DNA of 64,000 nt from Curtobacterium sp. VKM Ac-2922 (GCF_022815645.1 NZ_JALGRO010000001.1:310001-374000), one strand, 5' to 3'; numbered from the stretch's first letter, positions 26,838-36,137 are shown. Notes: generated by a model not told the origin, from the letters alone. Program-made: numbers and translations.

Positions 26838-28229
26838 TCAGCCCGACGCAGCCCGATCGCGTGACACGGTGTCGCCCGCCTGGCCGGCGACGGCTCGGTA
26901 GGCCTCGGCGGCACCCGTCAGCTGTCTGGCCAGCGTGCCGTCCGACTGCTCCTCGAGCCGGACCAACCCCATCCGCCGCAGGTACGGCGTCTTCCGGCCG
27001 GAGCCGGCGCGCTCGGCGACGACGTCGGGCGCGACCGCGAACTCCTCGACGTTGCGGCCGCCGGACGCGTACGACCAGTCCACGAAGTCGAAGACCGGCC
27101 ACCACGTCCACCCGCGGACGTCGACGCCGGCGTCCACGAGCGAGCGGACCGCGGCGACGGAGTCCCGCACCCAGGCGGACCGGACGGTGTCGTCGCCCTC
27201 GATGGACGTCTCCGTCACGACCATCGGCAGCCCGTAGCGTGTGTCGAACCGGGTCAGGGACGCGACGAGCCCCTCGGTCCAGCGGTCGTAGGCGTGCTGC
27301 ACGGTGCCGTCCGGCCCGTGCTCGAGCCGGCGGGGTGACAGGTCCGGGTAGTAGTTGACGCCGAGCAGGTCGATCGTCACGGCTCCGTCGACCAGCTCGG
27401 CCAGTGCGGCGGCGGACGCCCCGTGCGACAGCAGCCAGTCGTGGAACGCGTGCGTCGGGTCGACGCGGCCGAGCACCAGGTCGGTCGGCAGGAAGCCGAG
27501 TCCCTCGAGCAGCGCGGCTTCGGTGACGAGAGCCGACGACGGCGGTGACGCGGACGACGCCGACGAGGAAGCCGAGGGCGACGCCGTCACCGCGGGTGAC
27601 GCCGTCACCAACGACGAGGCCTCGACGTGCACGATCACCGCGTCCGGGTTCGCCGACCGCACCGCCGCCACCGTGTGCTGCAGGCCCGCGGCGATGCCGA
27701 GCACCACGCGGGTCCACCCGCGCCACCCGGTCAGTGCCGGCGGCCACACCCCGCGCAGCCCGGCGAACGACGCCGTGGTGATCGGCTCGTTGAGCGGGGT
27801 CACGTGGTCGACCACGCCCGCGTACCGTCCGGCGAACGCCCCCGCGAACGAGGCCACCGCCGCCGGGTACCCCGGGTCGGCGAAGGAGTCCTCGAGCCAG
27901 GTGGGCGTGCCGTAGTGCACCAGGTCCGCGATGACGGTGATGCCGAGCGACGCCGCGTACGCCAGCCGTTCGTCGAGGACCGCCCAGTCGAACACCCCCG
28001 GGGCGACGTGCACGCGGGGCCAGTCGACCCCGTAGCGCAGGGCGGTCGCACCGAGCGCGGCCACGGTGTCCAGGTCGTCGCGCCAGGCCAGGTCGTGCCC
28101 GGTCAGCTCGTGCTCGTCCAGGGGCGCCATCGCGAAGTGCAGCGGCGGGTACACACAGGTGTCCTCGATCCCGGCGACGAAGGTGAAGGTCCCCGGCGCG
28201 AAGGCACCGCGCGGGCCCGACGCGCTCAC
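26838..28229 (-). CDS. Glycoside hydrolase family 1-like beta-glycosidase
   Basis: 463 residues, TIM barrel. The acid/base motif TPLNEP (canonical T-x-NEP) and the nucleophile region VVTETSIEG (canonical TENG, here TETS) are present, with LGVNYYPDL and WTWWPVFDFVDWSYA at the expected places. An Ala/Ser/Pro-rich insertion (~220-245) is unusual. There is no signal peptide, so it cleaves an imported glycoside in the cytoplasm. The GTG start overlaps the permease stop (GTGA); it is the last gene of the ABC operon. Confidence 0.82.
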   Translation of the reverse strand: MSASGPRGAFAPGTFTFVAGIEDTCVYPPLHFAMAPLDEHELTGHDLAWRDDLDTVAALGATALRYGVDWPRVHVAPGVFDWAVLDERLAYAASLGITVIADLVHYGTPTWLEDSFADPGYPAAVASFAGAFAGRYAGVVDHVTPLNEPITTASFAGLRGVWPPALTGWRGWTRVVLGIAAGLQHTVAAVRSANPDAVIVHVEASSLVTASPAVTASPSASSSASSASPPSSALVTEAALLEGLGFLPTDLVLGRVDPTHAFHDWLLSHGASAAALAELVDGAVTIDLLGVNYYPDLSPRRLEHGPDGTVQHAYDRWTEGLVASLTRFDTRYGLPMVVTETSIEGDDTVRSAWVRDSVAAVRSLVDAGVDVRGWTWWPVFDFVDWSYASGGRNVEEFAVAPDVVAERAGSGRKTPYLRRMGLVRLEEQSDGTLARQLTGAAEAYRAVAGQAGDTVSRDRAASG

Positions 28230-29132
28230 TTCAACCCCGTGGTCGCGACGCCCGCGACGAAGTACTTCTGCGCGAAGAAGAACCCGACGGCGATCGGCAG
28301 CAGCGAGATCACCGCGCCGGCGAGCAGGACCGCGTGGTCGGTGACGTGCGCTCCCCCGAACAGCGTCAGCCCGGCCGGCAGCGTCAGCATGTCGTTCGAG
28401 GTCGTCACGACGAGCGGCCAGAGCAGGTCGTTCCACAGCGCCATCCCGTTCAGCACGGCGACCGTGGCGATCGCGGGCTTGGCGAGCGGCAGGATGACCT
28501 GCCAGTAGATCCGCCAGTGTCCGGCGCCGTCGATGCGGGCGGCCTCGTCCAGCTCGACGGGGATGTCGATGAAGAACTGCCGGAACAGGAAGATGCCGAA
28601 CGCGCTGGTCGCCCGCGGGATGATCAAGCCCTGGTAGGTGTTCAGCCAGCCCAGGTGGAACAGCTCCACGAAGACCGGGATCAGCGTCACCTGGAACGGC
28701 ACCATCAGCGTCGCGATGACGAGCACGAACGCGACGTTCCGCCCGACGAACCGCATCCGCGCCAGGGCGTAGGCGCACATCGAGTCGAAGAACAGCGTCA
28801 GCACGGTCGTCACGACCGTGAACAGGAACGAGTTGAGCAGCAGCCGCAGGAACGGCAGCTGTTGCCAGACCCCGATGTAGCCGTGCAGGGTGACGCTGGT
28901 CGGGAACAGGCTGGCGGGGTGGCCGAACAGGTCGGACTCGGACCGGAACGACCCGCTCACCATCCAGATGAACGGCACGAGCGCGACCACGAGGCCGATC
29001 CCCAGGTACACCCACTTCAGGACGGAGCCGGTGCGCCACGTCCCGCTCGGACGACCGGGTCGCCGGGTGCGGGCGGTGGACGGCCTGGAGGCCCGGGCCG
29101 GCCTGGTCACGGACGGTCGCCGGGTGCGCGCC

Positions 29133-29143
<11 letters not shown>
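28226..29143 (-). CDS. Sugar ABC transporter permease (MalG type)
   Basis: 305 residues: an Arg/Pro-rich N-terminus and six transmembrane helices. The ATPase-contact EAA loop reads ELDEAARIDGAGHWRIYWQVILPLAKP. It pairs with the MalF-type permease overlapping upstream by 11 bases. No ATPase gene is in the operon, so it probably uses a shared MsmK/MalK-type ATPase encoded elsewhere, as is common in actinobacteria. Confidence 0.93.
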
Positions 29144-30097
<954 letters not shown>

Positions 30098-30101
<4 letters not shown>

Positions 30102-31360
30102 TGGCTGCAGCCGGTGAGGCCGTCGATCGTCTGACCGGCGCTCTTCGTGGCGTCGTCGATCGACTTGCCGCGGGTGATCTCGCCGATCAGCGGGACGTAG
30201 CCGTCGGAGTCGACCTTGGTGGCGTTCGGCACGTGCGGCAGGTACAGCCGCGCGTCGGGCACCTGGCTGGCGAAGACCGACACGGTCGGGTCGGCCTTCA
30301 GCTTCGCGTCGTCGGACAGGTCGGAGCGCAGGGGCGGGAACCCGGTCTGCAGCGAGAACTTCTGCTGCGCGGTCTTCGACGTCCAGTAGGCCAGGAACTC
30401 CTGCGCCTGCTTCGGGTACTTCGTCTTCGCCGAGATCGACAGCGGAGCGATCGAGCCGAGCGTCGAGGACTTGCCGTCGACGCCGACCGGGACCTTCACG
30501 ATGCCCAGGTCGATGCCGGCCGACTTGTAGCCGGAGGCAGCCCACGGGCCGTTGATCTCCATCGCGGCCTTGCCGGCGGAGAACAGCGAGTCGGCCTCGG
30601 CGCCGGTGAGGCCGACCGGGCTGACCTTGTCCTTCGCGACCAGGTCGGCCCAGGTCTTCAGGCTCTGCTTGCCGCTGCTCGACTGCACGACGCTGCAGTT
30701 CTTGCTGTTGACGATGTCGCCGCCCTCGAGCCACTGCAGCACCGGCCACATCTGGATCGTCTGGTTGTCGGCGAGCGCGATGCCGTACTTGCCGCCGGTC
30801 GTGAGCTTCTGGGCATCCGTGGCCAACTCGGCGACCGTCGACGGCGGGTTCGCGATGCCGGCGTCCTGGAACAGCTTCTTGTTGTAGTACAGGCTGAGCG
30901 TGGCGAAGTTCGCCGGGACGCCGTAGAGCTTGCCGTCGTAGGTGAACTCCTTGACCGTGCCGGGTGCGAACGACGAGGTGTTGATCTTGCTGTCGCCGCT
31001 GCCGGTCATCGTGATCGGCAGCACGGAGTTCGTCTTGACGTACTGCGCGACGGCGTTGGGGTCGGAGCTGACCGCCGCGACGTCGGGGCCCTGGCCGGTG
31101 AGCCAGGCGGACGGCAGCTTCTGCTGGATGGTGTCCCACGGCTGGACGGTCATGTCGACCTTGATGTCCGGGTGCGACTGCTCGAAGTCCTTGACGATCG
31201 TGGCGTAGCCGGGGCGGTCGCCGCCGGTGAACCCGGTCCAGACCTTGAGGGTCGCGGGGCCGTCGCTGCTGGCGGTGCTGCCGGCCGAGCAGCCGCTCAG
31301 GGTGAGGGCTGCCACGGCGGCGACGGCGCCGATCGCCAGGGTGGTGCGTGCGTGCTTCAT
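30098..31360 (-). CDS. Sugar ABC transporter substrate-binding lipoprotein
   Basis: Cluster B/SBP_bac_1 family, 420 residues. The signal peptide MKHARTTLAIGAVAAVAALTLSGCSAG ends in the lipobox LSGC, so the mature protein is lipid-anchored outside the membrane. ATG at 31360 follows AAAGGAG. Operon order is binding protein, MalF, MalG, GH1, behind a LacI regulator, which suggests uptake of a beta-glucoside or a related oligosaccharide. Confidence 0.93.
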
Positions 31361-31423
31361 CGGGGAACGCTCCTTTGCGTTGCTGTGCTCGCGGAGGTGG
31401 TGCGGGTGGGTGCTCGGTACGTC

Positions 31424-31490
31424 GTTCGGTGTCGGGTCTTGGTGCTTGGTGCTGTTCGGTGTCGGGTCTTGGTGCGTGGTGCTGTTCGGT
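31424..31490. repeat. 30-bp tandem repeat in the leader of the ABC operon
   Basis: GTTCGGTGTCGGGTCTTGGTGCTTGGTGCT occurs at 31424-31453 and again at 31454-31483 with one change (TTGG to GTGG), then a partial third copy. It sits in the 140-bp gap between the LacI gene and the binding-protein gene. It looks like a slippage-prone leader; no function is assigned. Confidence 0.7.
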
Positions 31491-31500
31491 GGTGCGTCGG

Positions 31501-32550
31501 TCAGGTGCGGACGCGTTCCGCGTCGGGGTCGCATCCGCACGAGGCGCGGACGACGAGCTCGACGGGGAGCTCGGTACGGGCGGGCTGGCCGCCGCGGTGG
31601 TCGACCAGGTCGAAGAGGCGCTCGGTCGCGATGCGGCCCATCTCCTCGGCGGGGACACGGATGGTGGTGATGCCGGGGGTCGTGACGCGGGCGAGCCCGA
31701 AGTCGTCGAACCCGACGACGGCGACGTCACCCGGGACGTCGAGGCCCGCGCGGCGCAGGGTGTGCAGGCCGCCCACCGCCATGTCGTCGTTCGCGAACAC
31801 GACGCCGTCCGGCCTGCTGCCCGGGTCCGACGCCAGCATCTGCTCCATGGCCGCAGCACCCGAGGTCTCGGACAGGTCGCCCTCGATCACCGTGACGTCG
31901 GTCAGGCCGTGCCGTTCCGCCGCGCGCAGGAAGCCCTGGCGGCGGTCGAGCCCGGTCTGGTGGTCGAGCGTGCCGGTGACGTGCAGCAGACGGCGGCGAC
32001 CGTGCACCTCGACCAGGTGGTCGACCAGGCGTTCGGTCGCGGAGACGTCGTCGATCCCCACCGTGACCGCGTCGGCCAGGTGCGGGTAGTTGCCGATGAG
32101 CACGGCGGGCAGGCCACTCGCGACGAGCCCCTGCACGTGGTCGTCGTCGACCGCGGCACTGGTGACGATGGCGCCGTCCGCCGTCCGCGATCGCATGACC
32201 CGCTCGTACGCCACATCGCCGGAGCTGGTGTCGGCGTTCGTCGACACGATCACCTGCGCGTCGTGGGCGTTCGCCGCGGACGACATGCCGGTCAGGACGT
32301 GCATGAAGTACAGGTGCCCGAAGACGTGCGCGGACGAGTTCGGGACGATCAGGGCAACCGCGTCGGCGCGCTGGCTGCGGAGCGCGCGGCCGGCGGAGCT
32401 GGGGACGTAGCCGAGTTCGTCGGCGGCCCGCTTGACGGCGGCGCGGGTCTTCTCGCTGATGCGCTCGTGCCCGGAGAGCGCCATGCTGGCGGCGGCGGAC
32501 GTGACGCCGACCTTGGCGGCAACGTCCTTCAGGGTGACGGACTTCGGCAT
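31501..32550 (-). CDS. LacI-family transcriptional regulator
   Basis: 349 residues. The HTH VTLKDVAAKVGVTSAAASMALSGHERISEKTRAAVKRAADELGYVPSSAGRALRSQ includes the hinge helix; a periplasmic-binding-protein-like ligand domain fills the rest. It probably represses the downstream binding-protein/permease/GH1 operon and itself, lifting on binding the inducing sugar. ATG at 32550 with two ATCGAT operators within 75 bp upstream. Confidence 0.93.
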   Translation of the reverse strand: MPKSVTLKDVAAKVGVTSAAASMALSGHERISEKTRAAVKRAADELGYVPSSAGRALRSQRADAVALIVPNSSAHVFGHLYFMHVLTGMSSAANAHDAQVIVSTNADTSSGDVAYERVMRSRTADGAIVTSAAVDDDHVQGLVASGLPAVLIGNYPHLADAVTVGIDDVSATERLVDHLVEVHGRRRLLHVTGTLDHQTGLDRRQGFLRAAERHGLTDVTVIEGDLSETSGAAAMEQMLASDPGSRPDGVVFANDDMAVGGLHTLRRAGLDVPGDVAVVGFDDFGLARVTTPGITTIRVPAEEMGRIATERLFDLVDHRGGQPARTELPVELVVRASCGCDPDAERVRT

Positions 32551-32576
32551 GGGGATCGCCTTCTTCGGGGAGCGGT

Positions 32577-32625
32577 GCTTTATCGATTAACTCGTCACAT
32601 CATGCACGTGCTTAATCGATGAAGC
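32577..32625. promoter_or_regulatory. Two LacI-type operators upstream of the regulator
   Basis: GCTTTATCGATTAACT (32577-32592) and GCTTAATCGATGAAGC (32610-32625) share the core TTnATCGATnAA with a central CpG, the classic LacI/GalR pseudo-palindrome. The second is symmetrical apart from the base pair flanking ATCGAT. They are 33 bp apart, placed to regulate the lacI-type gene and perhaps a divergent transcript. Confidence 0.75.
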
Positions 32626-32947
32626 AAGGGGCGTGTCCGCACTCGGCGCTCGATGGCCGGAATCGGACACGTTGCGACGTCGCGGTGGGCGAGGCGACGT
32701 ACCACCGGAGGGGTCGCGTGCACCGCCGGTCGGTTCACCGAGCCTCAGGCGCATCTCGGGCACCGAAATCGCCCTTCAGACCAGCTCGGACTGCACCAGG
32801 TCCCATCGTGCGGTCGTTCCTCCCCGCCGCGGCTGCCCGAGTACCTGCCCACCGCGCGAGTCAGGTGTGCTGTTTGGCGCCCCCTCATCGAGACGACCAT
32901 CGGACCACCCATGTGCGACATCGACGGGTAGGAACCTGATCCACCGG
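32626..32947. other. Gene-free stretch up to the transposon insertion site
   Basis: Open frames here lack normal codon bias and recognisable protein sequence. The last eight bases, TCCACCGG (32940-32947), are one copy of the target-site duplication. The pre-insertion sequence would have continued into TGACCGCGTCC at 46196. Confidence 0.5.
32940..32947. repeat. Target-site duplication, left copy
   Basis: TCCACCGG directly precedes the left terminal TGTGAGC. The identical octamer follows the right terminus at 46188-46195. Related elements usually give 5-8 bp duplications. Confidence 0.85.
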
Positions 32948-32995
32948 TGTGAGCAGCTTCGCTCTGTGTCGTCCTTCTCGCTTCGCTCTGTGTCG
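32948..32995 (+). repeat. Left terminal inverted repeat (IRL)
   Basis: It starts TGTGAGCAGC and contains the 13-mer TCGCTCTGTGTCG twice, at repeat positions 12-24 and 36-48, that is 24 bp apart. Spaced direct repeats inside the ends are typical binding sites for Mu/Tn7/Tn552-type transposases. It matches IRR (46187 back to 46140) at 42 of 48 positions. Confidence 0.85.
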
Positions 32996-33006
32996 TGATC
33001 GCGTCC

Positions 33007-33026
33007 CGGTAGCCGATCGGGTGCCG
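33007..33026. repeat. Cassette-boundary repeat, copy 1
   Basis: CGGTAGCCGATCGGGTGCCG, a 20-bp near-palindrome of consensus CGRTARYCGRTCGNNYRYCG. It lies 11 bp inside IRL and just upstream of a TATACT promoter element, at the head of the five-gene array. Confidence 0.7.
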
Positions 33027-33034
33027 GACGGGGC

Positions 33035-33086
33035 GATATACTGTCAGCGACGAAACCTCCGCCGACCACGGCGGAGGTTTTCTTGT
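33035..33086 (+). promoter_or_regulatory. Promoter and RBS-containing hairpin before the GNAT gene
   Basis: GCGATATACTGTC supplies a good -10 (TATACT, 33037-33042). Fifteen bases later AAACCTCCGCCG-ACCA-CGGCGGAGGTTT (33053-33080) forms a perfect 12-bp stem followed by TCTTGT. The only ribosome binding site, GGAGG (33073-33077), is buried in the 3' arm, nine bases before ATG 33087. The structure could act as an intrinsic terminator/attenuator, as an RBS lock, or both. Confidence 0.6.
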
Positions 33087-33587
33087 ATGAGCACCCCAAC
33101 GCCCCTGACCATCACCACCGCCGACGAACGACACCGCCATCAGCTCGAACAGCTCTGGACCATGTTCCGGCACGAGATGTCCGCGTTCACCGGCACGCTC
33201 CCCGATGAGCGCGGCCGCTTCCGCCAAGAACGACTCGACGCCGGCCTTGCGGAGCCGGGCTGGTCGGCACACGTATTCCACCTCGGACCGCACCCGGTCG
33301 GACTCGCGGTCCTCCGCGGACTCGACGAAGAGGAACACATCATCAGTAGCTTCTTCATCGCGCACGGAGCACGACGCTCTCGCATCGGACGTGCCGCCGT
33401 GACGGAACTGACCGCGGTGCACCCGGGGAGATGGGCGGTGGCCTACCAGGACCGCAACGAAGTAGCAGCGAAGTTCTGGCGCACGGTCGCGACCGAAATC
33501 GACCCGACGTGCACGTTCGAGCACCACGCCGTCCCAGGCCAGCCGGAGCTACCCGCCGACTCCTGGGCCCGATTCGGTGTCCGATAG
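33087..33587 (+). CDS. GNAT-family N-acetyltransferase, array unit 1
   Basis: A 166-residue GNAT-like protein. HVFHLGPHPVGLAVLRGLDEEEHIISSFFIAHGARRSRIGRAAVTELTAVHPGRWAVAYQDRNEVAAKFWRTVA shows the beta4-beta5 core, a weakened R/Q-x-x-G-x-G/A acetyl-CoA loop (RRSRIGRAA) and the usual NxxAxxFW segment. The substrate is unknown. The last codons CGA TAG lie inside boundary repeat 2. Base composition is lower in GC than in the chromosomal genes. Confidence 0.8.
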   Translation: MSTPTPLTITTADERHRHQLEQLWTMFRHEMSAFTGTLPDERGRFRQERLDAGLAEPGWSAHVFHLGPHPVGLAVLRGLDEEEHIISSFFIAHGARRSRIGRAAVTELTAVHPGRWAVAYQDRNEVAAKFWRTVATEIDPTCTFEHHAVPGQPELPADSWARFGVR

Positions 33588-33601
33588 CCGATCGGTTGTC
33601 G
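33582..33601. repeat. Cassette-boundary repeat, copy 2
   Basis: CGATAGCCGATCGGTTGTCG. Its first six bases are the terminal Arg codon and stop (CGA TAG) of the GNAT gene. The next gene starts 41 bases later. Confidence 0.75.
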
Positions 33602-33642
33602 AGACTCTTGCGGGCCTGGCGTCTGTCGAGCACGCTGCCGGG

Positions 33643-34191
33643 ATGACGACATGTACTCGACCCCTTGTTTACGTGGTGATCGCGGGGCCACAAGCGTCAG
33701 GGAAGAGCGCTCTCAGCTCCGCTCTCAGCGATGCGCTTCGCGCGCAGGGCGAGCAAGTTGCCGCGGTTGAGCTGGACCTGATCGCGTCGATGGCGCTACC
33801 TACGCTCGCGGATTGGGAAGTTGCCCATCGCATTACTGAGACAGTCGTGGGGCTGTGGCTCCGCGCGGGGATGAGCTGCGTCATCGTCGAAGGCGTCGGA
33901 ACGAGCGAGAAGGTGCGGAAACTGCTCCGGCAAGCACCAGACGGAGTGCCATCGCTGACGATCGCGACGACCACACCGTTCGAAGTCGCCTTCAAGCGAG
34001 CATTGGCCGATCCGAGCCGCGGAGTTTCGCGTCAAGAGGATCACTTGCGCGCGGTCTACGACCGCTGGGGGGATGAGCTGCCTCGAATCGAAGCTGACCT
34101 GACGCTGCACACCGACCGAGACTCGCTGGAGCAGTGCGTCGAGGCCGTGCGCTCACGGATCGCTCTCACTCGGGGGCAGCAGCAGCGATAA
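33643..34191 (+). CDS. P-loop kinase-like protein, array unit 2
   Basis: 182 residues. Walker A GPQASGKS at ~15-22 is followed by an AAVELDLIAS segment like the acceptor region of small-molecule kinases (shikimate/gluconate/zeta-toxin-like fold), and by SCVIVEGVGTSEKVRKLL. The substrate is unknown; it may phosphorylate a drug or metabolite. ATG at 33643. The final codons CGA TAA lie inside boundary repeat 3, in the same phase as in unit 1. Confidence 0.7.
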   Translation: MTTCTRPLVYVVIAGPQASGKSALSSALSDALRAQGEQVAAVELDLIASMALPTLADWEVAHRITETVVGLWLRAGMSCVIVEGVGTSEKVRKLLRQAPDGVPSLTIATTTPFEVAFKRALADPSRGVSRQEDHLRAVYDRWGDELPRIEADLTLHTDRDSLEQCVEAVRSRIALTRGQQQR

Positions 34192-34205
34192 CCGGTCGAA
34201 CACCG
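34186..34205. repeat. Cassette-boundary repeat, copy 3
   Basis: CGATAACCGGTCGAACACCG matches the array consensus at about 15 of 20 positions. It contains the terminal Arg and stop codons (CGA TAA) of the kinase-like gene. Confidence 0.65.
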
Positions 34206-34243
34206 GGCGTCCTGACTGGGCTACTTCGTCGACCAGGTCGACA

Positions 34244-34579
34244 TCACGGGAGGTCGTGAGGCCCTCTGAGCTGACCCCATCCGAATCGGCTCTCCGCGAT
34301 GAAGTCCTGGAGATCACTCTGCACATTGCGAACGAGGGCGTCGAGACCGTCCTCGACCCACAAACCGCCGGACCAACCGCGTTCGCGCATGATGCGCCAG
34401 CGGACCACGGCACTGTTCTGCTCGACGAGATCGTCCCCGTCCAGCGCTGAGCCGGTGACGTCGTCGATCGGCACGATCTCCAGCGTGAGCGTCGCGAGTT
34501 CAGGGGTCGTGAGCATGACCTGGAACATCGGCCGCAGCAGGGCGATGACTTCTGACACCTTGAGGATCTCGTCCACCAC
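34244..34579 (-). CDS. Hypothetical protein, array unit 3 (reverse orientation)
   Basis: 111 residues, family not recognised. It reads as a compact alpha/beta protein (PELATLTLEIVPIDDVTGSALDGDDLVEQNSAVVRWRIMRERGWSGGLWVEDGLDAL). Tandem GTG codons at 34579/34576 are candidate starts. It lies between boundary repeats 3 and 4, pointing against the neighbouring units; its stop is not in a repeat. Confidence 0.6.
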   Translation of the reverse strand: MVDEILKVSEVIALLRPMFQVMLTTPELATLTLEIVPIDDVTGSALDGDDLVEQNSAVVRWRIMRERGWSGGLWVEDGLDALVRNVQSDLQDFIAESRFGWGQLRGPHDLP

Positions 34580-34734
34580 TCGAAGCTAATGCCTGCGCCC
34601 AGCGGAGGCTCTGCGTGCTCCGGACGGACAGCTCATGCCCGTCGGTGATCCGCGCGACCCGCACGACGGCAACGAGGTGCTCATGCGATCTCGCGACCGC
34701 AGAGAAGAGGTCTCGTCCCTCAGGCCGGCCCGTC

Positions 34735-34754
34735 CGCTTGACGATCGGCTACCG
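34735..34754. repeat. Cassette-boundary repeat, copy 4
   Basis: CGCTTGACGATCGGCTACCG. The right half is perfect (GATCGGCTACCG) and the left half degenerate. It lies 29 bases before the GTG of unit 4. Confidence 0.6.
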
Positions 34755-34783
34755 GGCACGTCTGGCAGCGATACCGTGCAGGA

Positions 34784-35242
34784 GTGTCGAGTTCTGGCGT
34801 CATCAAGCCACGGTCGCGCGTGAGTGCTGCGCTTGTCATGGCTGCGCTGCTGGCCTGGCTTGCTCCAGCGTCAGTGATCGCTCTCCGCCTGGCATGGACA
34901 GACCCTCCTTCTCGCGTGCCCGTGCATTGGACGGGAGCAGGCCCTGACCAGTGGGCTTCGGCGGACGCTGCGTTCTGGTCCTGCATCGTGCCGGGCATCG
35001 TCGGAGCACTCGTCTGCAGTCTGCTGGTCGTCCCGTTGTCTTCGGACGCGTCGCGATGGGGCACTGCGATCACTTTCGGGGCGGTGAGCGCGGGAACGGG
35101 CATCATCGCGTTCTTCTGGGTCGCGATGATGCTCGCTGCCGAAGGAGCGGGGGCGCCGTTCCTGGTCATCCTTGCCCCGCTCGGGCTGGGAGTGCTTGTG
35201 TTCGGCCTCTCCCTGTTCGTCCAGACGAGGACCGCCCGGTAG
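34784..35242 (+). CDS. SdpI/DUF1648-like membrane protein, array unit 4
   Basis: 152 residues with about four transmembrane helices. After helix 1 the segment VPVHWTGAGPDQWASADAAFW resembles the DUF1648 motif (VPxHxxxxGxPDxW) of SdpI-type immunity proteins and regulators. GTG start at 34784 with GCAGGA upstream. The stop context CGG TAG lies in boundary repeat 5. A role in antimicrobial-peptide immunity is possible but unproven. Confidence 0.7.
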   Translation: MSSSGVIKPRSRVSAALVMAALLAWLAPASVIALRLAWTDPPSRVPVHWTGAGPDQWASADAAFWSCIVPGIVGALVCSLLVVPLSSDASRWGTAITFGAVSAGTGIIAFFWVAMMLAAEGAGAPFLVILAPLGLGVLVFGLSLFVQTRTAR

Positions 35243-35256
35243 CCGATCGGCTATCG
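35237..35256. repeat. Cassette-boundary repeat, copy 5
   Basis: CGGTAGCCGATCGGCTATCG, the most symmetrical copy (complementary apart from one pair). It contains the last Arg codon and stop (CGG TAG) of unit 4. Confidence 0.75.
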
Positions 35257-35384
35257 ACACAACGAAGGACTTCCGCGCTCGGCGTGACATCCAGCGCGCC
35301 AGAGTTCTCCGAGCGGGATTGGCAGCCCTGCAGCCTCGACTCGAGAAGCGGGGACATGCCGGCAGGGTATGCGGCGGAGCCGCA

Positions 35385-35918
35385 CTACAGGTGCTTGTAT
35401 GCCCAGACGTAGATGTGGTCGTCGTAGTCGCCGGAGTACACCTTCGTGAAGTCCCTCGTCCCACCGCGGACGGAAGTCATGCCAAGGTCCTTCAGAGGTG
35501 GTGCCTCTGAAGTGGTGGCAGTGGTGTGAACGTCATCGACGAGTGCCAGCCAGGAGCTGACGTCAGAGCCGGCAGGCGCTTCCAGCAACACTTGGATCTG
35601 TGGGGTGCCGCTCACGGCTGCTATGGGCTCTGCTTCCGCGGTGAGGACTGTCCAGTCGTCGGGCACGGTCTGCCCGAACCGGTTCTCGACGGTGCGTTGT
35701 GGCACCGCTCGGCAGGACCACGGGGAGTGTTCGTCGCACGCTCCGTACGCGCCGGCTTGCGCTGGCGTGGCTGCTTCCTTGAGCCCGTTGGTCAGCGCCG
35801 ACACACCCCAGTACGCGCCACCGGCCGCGACACCTGCGAGGACGAGGATGACCGCAACGAATACTGCCAGCGCGCCGAGACGTTGCCCGACGGTTGACGT
35901 GTTCGACTGCGAGGCCAT
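35385..35918 (-). CDS. Membrane-anchored hypothetical protein, array unit 5 (reverse orientation)
   Basis: 177 residues: a short cytoplasmic tail, one transmembrane helix (LGALAVFVAVILVLAGVAAGGAYWGV, ~13-38) and an extracytoplasmic domain with two cysteines (YGACDEHSPWSCR) that may form a disulfide. Family not recognised. ATG at 35918. It is bracketed by boundary repeats 5 and 6. Confidence 0.65.
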   Translation of the reverse strand: MASQSNTSTVGQRLGALAVFVAVILVLAGVAAGGAYWGVSALTNGLKEAATPAQAGAYGACDEHSPWSCRAVPQRTVENRFGQTVPDDWTVLTAEAEPIAAVSGTPQIQVLLEAPAGSDVSSWLALVDDVHTTATTSEAPPLKDLGMTSVRGGTRDFTKVYSGDYDDHIYVWAYKHL

Positions 35919-36055
35919 CGAACCATCTTGTCGGTCCGATGTCCTCGCGTCGTCATTCGGGGGACGGATCGTTCCACTCCTCGTCGACGAACGCGCACAA
36001 CATCGCTCGTCTCGCCGTGCTCGTCACGCAAACGGATACTGCCGCGGAATGCGCA

Positions 36056-36085
36056 AACGACCGTCCGATAGTCGGTCGTTCACCG
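36056..36085. repeat. Cassette-boundary repeat, copy 6, within an inverted repeat
   Basis: CGATAGTCGGTCGTTCACCG (36066-36085) matches the array consensus at 16 of 20. AACGACCG (36056-36063) also pairs with CGGTCGTT (36073-36080), making a hairpin. This closes the five-unit array, 52 bp before the internal left-end copy. Confidence 0.6.
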
Positions 36086-36137
36086 GTACAGGCTCGGAGG
36101 CCCCGGGCTGAGAGACGGAACCCAGCAACTCCCTGAG

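Noticed and set aside
31424..31490. CRISPR array
   Set aside because: The units are directly adjacent with no spacers; it is a simple tandem repeat.
32653..32931. Short plus-strand gene between lacI and the transposon
   Set aside because: No codon bias, RBS or protein-like sequence.
33007..36085. Class 1-type integron cassette array
   Set aside because: No tyrosine integrase gene and no RYYYAAC/GTTRRRY core pairs; the repeat is of another kind.
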